From: Hydrogenothermaceae bacterium
GTDB taxonomy: Bacteria; Aquificota; Aquificia; Aquificales; Hydrogenothermaceae
Assembly: GCA_026985705.1 (NCBI GenBank)
Contig: JALSPY010000145.1
Span: forward strand, 1-11,185
Length of the DNA stretch: 11,185 nt
Reading direction: 5' to 3'
Positions 6,873 through 11,185 of this stretch are shown piece by piece (positions within the stretch are counted from its first letter, which is position 1; the number at the start of each line of letters is the position of its first letter). The translations under genes and the position numbers were made by a program. The notes under the pieces were generated by a model that saw nothing but the letters and a program-made list of their open reading frames with translations, did no database searches and was not told the origin of the DNA.

Positions 6873-8390
6873 TTGTATTACTTCATATCTCCCTGTAGTG
6901 AGATATCCGATTTTTTTATATCTAAAAAAAATAGTATCTTTCTAAATTTAGAAATAGAAAAGAAATCACTAAAAGAGTTAAAAAAAGAATTTAATTTATT
7001 AAAAAATAGTGATTTAAACAATCTAAAGAATTTTGGAATTTATAAAGAGATAAAGGATAGTATAGAGGAAACTGAAAAATTAATAGATGAAATTGAAAAA
7101 CAGAAAGACTTTTATGAACCTTCAACATTTTCAAGAAAAAACTGTAGTTTACTCTTTTGCTCTAAAAGTTGTGATGAAATTTACAGTGAACATTTAGTAA
7201 AACTAACACATACAGTAGATAAAATAAATTCTAAAATAAATAACATAAGACAAACTTTATTTTACTATAAAGATGGAAAGAAGAATATTAGGAAGTATGA
7301 AACTGAGCTGAAAGAATTAATAAAGAAAGTGGATGATTATATAAAGTATATTGAAAACTATACCAATCAAAAGGCGACCCAATATAATTTTAACTACAAG
7401 GAAATAGTAGATAGGGGAAGCTTCTACAAAAACAAACTCTTAGAAATAAAGAAAAAAATTTTAAAAGCTATAGATGATGAAAACTTTTATCTATTTAGTA
7501 AATTTATAAATGAAGGAATAAAAAGTAAGGTTTTAGGTATCTATACAGAGTATAGAGATACATTTAAAGAGTTAGATAAAGATTACTTTGTGGTTTTAAA
7601 GAACAAAAAAGTAGAGTATAAGGTTATATTAAGTTTATATAGCTGGGATGATTATCAGGATTACCCAACTGAACACACATTAACAGCAGAATTAAAGGTA
7701 CCAAAACAGCTTTATGAAAAGATGGAAAATTTCTATAAAAATACTGGAGGTGAAAAACCCATCTGTAGTGGAAAAATCTATTCTCCAATATGCTATATTT
7801 CAGATAGAAATTTAGAAGTGGCAGTAAATTGGCTAATAAACCGTATAAACTATAGTGATACAGATTTTGAAGTATATATAGAAGAGATATATCCAATTTA
7901 TTATCATCTATATGAGATAGTTAGCTCAAACGGAACAAAAGAAACAAAATGGGTGGAGGTTGATAAAAGAACATTTGAAACATTTAAAGAGTTGAATACG
8001 GTTGTTATAGCTAAACCATTAGGATATTTTGAAGACCAAATAAAGATAGAACCTAAAGATATATACAATTCTGTAATAAACAATCCATACTACAGTAATA
8101 TTAACAATCCGGATATTTATCCAATTTTATGGATAATAAGAAATAGACTTCCAGAGATATCTCTACCAGATAAAAACTATCCTGAAGATTTTAGAAAAAA
8201 TAGAATGTTGGACTATTATTCCCGTAAGAAAGTATTAGAAGACTATGCAAAAAAATATGGATTAGATAAGAAAAAATTGGAAGAGTATAAAAAGGAAGGA
8301 TATACAGGTTCAACAGTATCAACAAGTAGTGGTGGTAGAGGAATAGGAAGTAGGTATAGAGGTGGAGGTTATGGTGGTTTTGGGAAGTAA
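6873..8390 (+). CDS. Membrane-anchored coiled-coil protein with Gly-rich tail, unknown function; start uncertain
   Basis: I do not recognise this protein. From the TTG at 6873 it is 505 residues, but the frame is open back to 6783 and those 30 codons encode a basic stretch (NKNKRN) followed by a hydrophobic segment (FFSLLFISALTLYVLYYFI), a typical membrane anchor. TTG 6873 cuts that helix in half and has no ribosome binding site, so the true N-terminus is probably upstream; no standard start codon exists there. After the anchor come long charged helices of coiled-coil type (about 26-80 and 105-165), a cysteine cluster (Cys91, 96, 100), a mixed alpha/beta region (about 235-400) with Cys298 and Cys307, a charged helical stretch (435-475), and a Ser/Gly/Arg tail (GGRGIGSRYRGGGYGGFGK). 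With the Lys/Arg-rich side N-terminal, the bulk is likely outside the cytoplasm. Its gene closely follows the DUF4178-like one. Confidence 0.7.
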   Translation: MYYFISPCSEISDFFISKKNSIFLNLEIEKKSLKELKKEFNLLKNSDLNNLKNFGIYKEIKDSIEETEKLIDEIEKQKDFYEPSTFSRKNCSLLFCSKSCDEIYSEHLVKLTHTVDKINSKINNIRQTLFYYKDGKKNIRKYETELKELIKKVDDYIKYIENYTNQKATQYNFNYKEIVDRGSFYKNKLLEIKKKILKAIDDENFYLFSKFINEGIKSKVLGIYTEYRDTFKELDKDYFVVLKNKKVEYKVILSLYSWDDYQDYPTEHTLTAELKVPKQLYEKMENFYKNTGGEKPICSGKIYSPICYISDRNLEVAVNWLINRINYSDTDFEVYIEEIYPIYYHLYEIVSSNGTKETKWVEVDKRTFETFKELNTVVIAKPLGYFEDQIKIEPKDIYNSVINNPYYSNINNPDIYPILWIIRNRLPEISLPDKNYPEDFRKNRMLDYYSRKKVLEDYAKKYGLDKKKLEEYKKEGYTGSTVSTSSGGRGIGSRYRGGGYGGFGK

Positions 8391-8437
8391 AAGATGAAGT
8401 GGTTTGATAAATAAAAAGGAAGATATAAATTTTAAAG

Positions 8438-8446
8438 AAAAGGGGG
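8438..8446 (+). promoter_or_regulatory. Ribosome binding site of the Sel1-repeat gene
   Basis: AAAAGGGGG ends 7 nt before the ATG at 8454 and supports that start, which is also directly followed by a basic, hydrophobic signal peptide. Confidence 0.6.
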
Positions 8447-8453
8447 CTTTAGT

Positions 8454-9587
8454 ATGAAGAAATTAAATCTGTTTAATCTATTTAAACCTACTCTTTTATC
8501 TATCCCATTTATATTTTCTATTTTTACATCAGCTTATGCAGACGAAATAAATATCAATCTAGGAGATGCGAAAATAAAAGTCAGAGGTAAGCAGTCTACT
8601 ACAAAACATTCTCAATGTAGGGAATACATTAATCATCCAGAAGCACAGGTAAATGTTTTAAAAATCTGTGAAGATGAGTGTATAACAGGAAATGGAATAT
8701 CATGTTTAGAATTAGGTAAATACTACGTATCAGGGGAAGATTTTAAAAAGGCAGAATTTTACTTTAGAAGGGCTTGCAATCTAAACGAGCCTAGAGGTTG
8801 TACAAATCTAGCCACTTTATATTACCATGGATTTAATGGAATAGAGCAGGATTATAATGAAGCTATAAAGTACTACAAGAAAGCCTGTGATTTAGATGAG
8901 CCTACTGCATGCCATAATTTAGGACTTATATACATGTATGGGAAAGGTGTTGGTAGAGATTTAAGAAAGGCAGTTAAAAGTCTAAAAGAGGCATGTAATC
9001 TCGGATTATCTCCTGCCTGTGAGGATTTATCAAAAGCATTTAAAAAGCTAAAGGTTAGAAAAAAATACACAATAACAGCATCAAATTTAAGATCAGCGAT
9101 ACAGAAATGTATGTCTGGAAATAGGAATATATGTGTTGACATAGGAATGTATTATATAAATGAAGAAGATTTCATGAATGCCAAAAAATTTTTTATAAAA
9201 GCCTGTTATATGGGAGATGCTCTAGGATGTAATAATGTAGGTTTGATGTATTACTACGGATACGGGGTAAAGAGAGATTTGAAAAGGGCATTTAAACTTT
9301 TTAAAAAAGCATGTGATAGAGGAGAAGCTGTAGCCTGTAATAATGTAGGTTCATTTTATTACTTTGGATATGGAGTTCCAAAAAACTACGATAAGGCATT
9401 AAGTTTTTACAAGAAAGCTTGCGATATGGGTTCATCCTTAGCTTGCAAAAATCTAGCTATTATGTATAAGTATGGATATGGAACGGTTGTTGACGAAGAC
9501 AAAGCTACAAAGATATACAAAAGAGGTTGCAAACAGTCTAACAAAGGTAGTGGTTATCACTGTGAAGAAATTATTCATTTTAAATAA
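8454..9587 (+). CDS. Secreted Sel1-repeat protein with cysteine-pair ladder (Hcp-like)
   Basis: A 377-residue exported protein. Residues 1-29 are a signal peptide ending SAYA before Asp30, so the mature protein is periplasmic or outside. After a short beta-like N-terminal region (DEININLGDAKIKVRG) come about eight Sel1-like repeats of roughly 36 residues, two antiparallel helices each, seen as repeated KAxxxYKKAC, GxxxACxNLGxxY and YGxGV patterns. Each repeat carries two cysteines spaced exactly 8 apart: 76/84, 108/116, 145/153, 181/189, 219/227, 251/259, 287/295 and 323/331, plus 359/370. This is the arrangement of the Helicobacter cysteine-rich proteins, where such pairs form disulfides clamping each repeat. 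Residues 193-215 are an irregular linker splitting the array in two. Sel1 proteins usually act as scaffolds for protein partners. The gene sits directly upstream of the GPAD genes, so a link to their export or assembly is plausible but unproven. Confidence 0.9.
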   Translation: MKKLNLFNLFKPTLLSIPFIFSIFTSAYADEININLGDAKIKVRGKQSTTKHSQCREYINHPEAQVNVLKICEDECITGNGISCLELGKYYVSGEDFKKAEFYFRRACNLNEPRGCTNLATLYYHGFNGIEQDYNEAIKYYKKACDLDEPTACHNLGLIYMYGKGVGRDLRKAVKSLKEACNLGLSPACEDLSKAFKKLKVRKKYTITASNLRSAIQKCMSGNRNICVDIGMYYINEEDFMNAKKFFIKACYMGDALGCNNVGLMYYYGYGVKRDLKRAFKLFKKACDRGEAVACNNVGSFYYFGYGVPKNYDKALSFYKKACDMGSSLACKNLAIMYKYGYGTVVDEDKATKIYKRGCKQSNKGSGYHCEEIIHFK

Positions 9588-9627
9588 AAAAATTTATACC
9601 AACGATATAAAAAATCTGTGAAAAGAC

Positions 9628-9657
9628 TTGCAAAAAAATTTTTTGGGTATATATTAT
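9628..9657 (+). promoter_or_regulatory. Likely promoter of the GPAD gene array
   Basis: TTGCAA (9628-9633) is followed by overlapping -10 candidates TATATT (9650-9655, 16-bp spacer) and TATTAT (9652-9657, 18-bp spacer), each 5 of 6 to consensus. The spacer holds an A7T6 tract that may bend DNA. It lies in the 94-nt gap after the Sel1 gene, 24 nt before the first GPAD start, with a strong AGGAGGG site (9669-9675) between. Confidence 0.5.
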
Positions 9658-9681
9658 AGTTGAGAGCTAGGAGGGAGAGAG

Positions 9682-9978
9682 ATGAAAAAAATAATCTTCA
9701 CTTTACTAACAATCTCTGTTTCAGCGGTTTTCGCAGGCCCAGCAGATAAAGTAATAATAAGGAACAGTAAAATACAAAATAAGACTACTGTTGAAAGATT
9801 AAAAATAAAAGCAACTGGTAAGGACCAAAAAATAAGTGTAGGCTCTTTCAAAATAAAAAAAGGTGCTAGAATAGAGAATGCGAAAATAAAAAACAAAACT
9901 GTTATAAAAGATGCACAGATAGATGTAAGAGGCAGTGGTCAAAATATAGATATAGGGAATTTTGAAATATCAAAATAG
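9682..9978 (+). CDS. GPAD-family secreted repeat protein 1 (98 aa)
   Basis: First of four tandem paralogues; no known family recognised. Residues 1-18 are a signal peptide (MKKIIFTLLTISVSAVFA) with cleavage expected before GPADK (19-23). The mature protein consists of two copies of a 38-residue repeat (24-61 and 62-98), aligned by IRNSKIQNK and IENAKIKNK, each continuing to a G..Q.I...FxI segment. Alternating hydrophobic and polar residues, many Asn/Lys/Ile and no Cys or Trp suggest stacked beta strands, as in solenoids or curli-like fibres; this is inferred from pattern only. It is the most divergent copy in its repeats and lacks the C-terminal extension of copies 3 and 4. AGGAGGG lies 6 nt before the ATG and a promoter is predicted upstream. 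Confidence 0.85.
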   Translation: MKKIIFTLLTISVSAVFAGPADKVIIRNSKIQNKTTVERLKIKATGKDQKISVGSFKIKKGARIENAKIKNKTVIKDAQIDVRGSGQNIDIGNFEISK

Positions 9979-9998
9979 ATATATTAGGTTAAGTTAAA

Positions 9999-10349
9999 AT
10001 GAAAAAAATGTATCTTATTATACTAACTTTAGGGTTTAGTATTTATATGGTCTCATTTGGTGGACCGGCTGATAAAGTTATTAATACAGGAAAAGAAAAT
10101 AAAGTGATTATACAAAAAAGCAATATAAAAAATAAATCAGAGATAAAGGGAGTTATATTTGAGAATATAGGTATAAACCAGCAGAACATAGTTCATTCCA
10201 TAAAGATAAGAAAGGGAACAGTAATAAAAAATACTACAATACATAACAAGGCACATATGACAGGAACAAGAGTTAATAATCTCGGAAGAGAACAGACAAA
10301 TGTATTTGGTGGTGTTGATATAAGTGATACAGAAACGAAAAAAAAGTAA
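9999..10349 (+). CDS. GPAD-family secreted repeat protein 2 (116 aa)
   Basis: Paralogue of its neighbours, 20 nt after copy 1 and so likely in the same transcript. The signal peptide (about 1-21) ends VSFG, a less ideal cleavage site than in the other copies, before GPADK (22-26). A 10-residue insert (INTGKENKVI) precedes the first repeat (about 37-74: SNIKNKSEIKG, then NIGINQQN, then SIKIRKG). The second repeat (75-110) has VIKNTTIHNKAHMTGTRVNN, then REQTN and GGVDIS. It ends in a Lys-rich tail (KKK). The repeats are much closer to copies 3 and 4 than to copy 1, with shared IKNKSE and SIKIRKG. The ribosome binding site is weak (AGGT at 9986-9989), unlike copies 1 and 3, so it may be made at a lower level or by coupling. 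Confidence 0.83.
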   Translation: MKKMYLIILTLGFSIYMVSFGGPADKVINTGKENKVIIQKSNIKNKSEIKGVIFENIGINQQNIVHSIKIRKGTVIKNTTIHNKAHMTGTRVNNLGREQTNVFGGVDISDTETKKK

Positions 10350-10367
10350 TTTTTTTAATAAATTTTT

Positions 10368-10375
10368 AAGGAGGT
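10368..10375 (+). promoter_or_regulatory. Near-perfect ribosome binding site of GPAD gene 3
   Basis: AAGGAGGT, a near-perfect anti-16S match, 7 nt before the ATG at 10383. It suggests strong translation of this copy relative to copy 2, whose site is weak. Confidence 0.65.
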
Positions 10376-10382
10376 ATGTATT

Positions 10383-10742
10383 ATGAAGAAGTTAGTGTTA
10401 GGAATTTTAGGAGTAGGATTTGCATCAACATTAGTTTTAGCTGGACCAGCAGACAAGGCATCTACAGTAATAGAGAACACAAAGATTAAGAACAAATCAG
10501 AAGTGACAGGTTCTAGAATTACAAATGTAGGTATAGACCAGAAAAATGCAATTAACTCAATCAAAATCAGAAAAGGAGTAAATGTTAAAAACTCTAAAAT
10601 TGAGAACAAAGCTAAGATGTCTGGTAGCAGAGTTACTAACGTTGGTATAGGTCAGGATAACCAAATCGGTAGTGTTGATATTGGTGATGAAGCTACCCCT
10701 AAAGCTACAAGTGGATATATAAAATACCAAGAAAGAAGATAA
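10383..10742 (+). CDS. GPAD-family secreted repeat protein 3 (119 aa)
   Basis: Signal peptide 1-20 (ending TLVLA), mature N-terminus GPADK (21-25). Two clear 38-residue repeats follow: 29-66 with ENTKIKNKSEVTGSRITNVG, then QKN and INSIKIRKG; and 67-104 with KNSKIENKAKMSGSRVTNVG, then QDN and IGSVDIGDE. Within a repeat the pattern N-x-x-I-x-N-K and G-x-x-Q-x-N falls at fixed places, as expected for stacked beta-strand units with Asn/Gln ladders. The Q-x-N spacing recalls curlin repeats, but the repeat length and other positions differ, so I do not call it a curlin. A short tail (ATPKATSGYIKYQERR) ends the protein. The core is nearly identical in DNA to that of copy 4. It lies 33 nt after copy 2. 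Confidence 0.87.
   Translation: MKKLVLGILGVGFASTLVLAGPADKASTVIENTKIKNKSEVTGSRITNVGIDQKNAINSIKIRKGVNVKNSKIENKAKMSGSRVTNVGIGQDNQIGSVDIGDEATPKATSGYIKYQERR
10464..10700 (+). repeat. 237-bp near-identical direct repeat, left copy
   Basis: Aligns without gaps to 10921-11157 with only 4 differences by direct comparison, three silent and one Val to Ile. It covers both 38-residue repeats and the first residues of the tail of GPAD protein 3. Flanking sequence, including the signal peptide codons, is clearly diverged. Confidence 0.93.
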
Positions 10743-10803
10743 AACTTTTTCTCTTTTCTTTTAAACTTTGTAGAATAAATTATTATGAAAGAGAGGGTGT
10801 GAC

Positions 10804-11185
10804 ATGAAGAAGTTAGCACTAAATATTTTAGGAGTGTTATTTTTATCAAATTTAGTTTATGCAGGACCAGCTGATAGAGCGACTGTAATAGTGAATAAAC
10901 CTCAACAGATTAAAAGTAGCACAGTAATAGAGAACACAAAGATTAAGAACAAATCAGAAGTGACAGGTTCTAGAATTACAAATGTAGGTATAGACCAGAA
11001 AAATGCAATTAACTCAATCAAAATTAGAAAAGGAGTAAATGTTAAAAACTCTAAAATTGAGAACAAAGCTAAGATGTCTGGTAGCAGAGTTACTAACGTT
11101 GGCATAGGTCAGGATAATCAAATCGGTAGTATTGATATTGGTGATGAAGCTACCCCTAGAGCCAATGGTGGTTATGTAGAACCTA
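10804..11185 (+). CDS. GPAD-family secreted repeat protein 4, 3' end outside window
   Basis: Fourth paralogue, running off the window after 127 residues. Signal peptide 1-20 (ending LVYA), mature N-terminus GPADR (21-25). A 15-residue segment unique to this copy (about 26-40, TVIVNKPQQIKSS) precedes repeats that match copy 3 residue for residue (41-78 and 79-116) except for one Val to Ile in the core. The tail begins EATPRANGGYVEP, diverging from copy 3. A purine-rich site GAGAGGG (10791-10797) lies 6 nt before the ATG. The 61-nt gap to copy 3 is larger than the others and T-rich, with a possible TATTAT (10781-10786), so a separate promoter is possible. Further copies may follow outside the window. 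Confidence 0.85.
   Translation, partial: MKKLALNILGVLFLSNLVYAGPADRATVIVNKPQQIKSSTVIENTKIKNKSEVTGSRITNVGIDQKNAINSIKIRKGVNVKNSKIENKAKMSGSRVTNVGIGQDNQIGSIDIGDEATPRANGGYVEP
10921..11157 (+). repeat. 237-bp near-identical direct repeat, right copy
   Basis: Partner of 10464-10700, offset by 457 bp. The four differing bases are a third-codon C/T in an Ile, a Gly and an Asn codon, and a G/A giving Val to Ile. Identity ends abruptly on both sides, within a few codons. Confidence 0.93.

Noticed and set aside
8395..8415. Tiny ORF MKWFDK after the coiled-coil gene
   Set aside because: Six residues, no good ribosome binding site, and nothing to support a leader peptide role.
8404..8429. TTGATA and TATAAA as a promoter for the Sel1 gene
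   Set aside because: The spacer is only 14 bp, too short for a normal sigma-70 promoter; readthrough from upstream is equally likely.
10338..10356. A8-GTAA-T7 as a terminator after GPAD gene 2
   Set aside because: A pure A/T stem would be very weak, and the next gene follows closely with a strong ribosome binding site, so readthrough is expected.
10355..11105. Minus-strand open frames of 84 and 67 codons (10355-10609 and 10902-11105) with near-identical translations
   Set aside because: They are antisense shadows of GPAD genes 3 and 4; they look alike only because the plus-strand cores are nearly identical, and neither has a ribosome binding site.
10464..11157. CRISPR array or transposon repeats
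   Set aside because: The repeated DNA is protein coding, present as two long copies within paralogous genes, without spacers, terminal inverted repeats or a transposase.
9682..11185. GPAD proteins as curlins (CsgA/CsgB)
   Set aside because: The Q-x-N spacing is suggestive, but the repeat is 38 residues instead of about 22, the glycine positions differ, and no csg-type assembly genes are visible.
1..11185. tRNA, rRNA or riboswitch genes
   Set aside because: No cloverleaf, rRNA-like stretch or conserved riboswitch core (including an FMN element near ribD) was seen by eye; intergenic gaps are all under 150 nt.

Overview
The window is AT-rich and every convincing gene lies on the + strand, in tightly packed runs of functionally unrelated genes. 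It uses ATG and at least one TTG start, and several genes have strong AGGAGG-type ribosome binding sites. The overall look (low GC, Lys/Ile/Asn-rich proteins, mixed-function clusters, secreted repeat proteins) suits a thermophilic bacterium of the Aquificales, with a Sulfurihydrogenibium-like organism as my best guess. That placement is an impression from protein character; no marker gene here proves it.

Layout. Positions 2-2215 hold housekeeping genes: the 3' part of truA (tRNA pseudouridine synthase), scpA (condensin kleisin) 5 nt behind it, and then, after a likely promoter, asd (aspartate-semialdehyde dehydrogenase). Positions 2365-6347 hold an 82-residue protein I do not recognise, a full-length P-type ATPase homologue whose catalytic motifs are badly eroded, and ribD (riboflavin biosynthesis). 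Positions 6340-8390 hold a DUF4178-like protein overlapping ribD, followed by a membrane-anchored, coiled-coil, Gly-tailed protein of unknown function. The start of that last gene is anomalous: its transmembrane segment lies upstream of the only standard start codon.

Positions 8454-11185 form a block of exported proteins. First comes a Sel1-repeat protein with a signal peptide and a regular ladder of cysteine pairs. It is followed by a promoter and four tandem genes for small secreted proteins that I call the GPAD family. Each has a signal peptide, a mature N-terminus Gly-Pro-Ala-Asp-(Lys/Arg), and two copies of a 38-residue repeat of the form IxNxxIxNK...G..Q.N...I. The fourth runs off the end of the window. 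Genes 3 and 4 share a 237-bp core with only 4 differences between divergent flanks, which suggests recent gene conversion or duplication.

How the genes may work together. The first half is ordinary metabolism and chromosome biology. The second half looks like a cell-envelope region, where the GPAD proteins could be subunits of a beta-rich surface structure and the Sel1 protein a periplasmic helper. That link is inference from adjacency and sequence character; no known family assignment supports it. The two most unusual items are the GPAD array and the motif-degenerate P-type ATPase.
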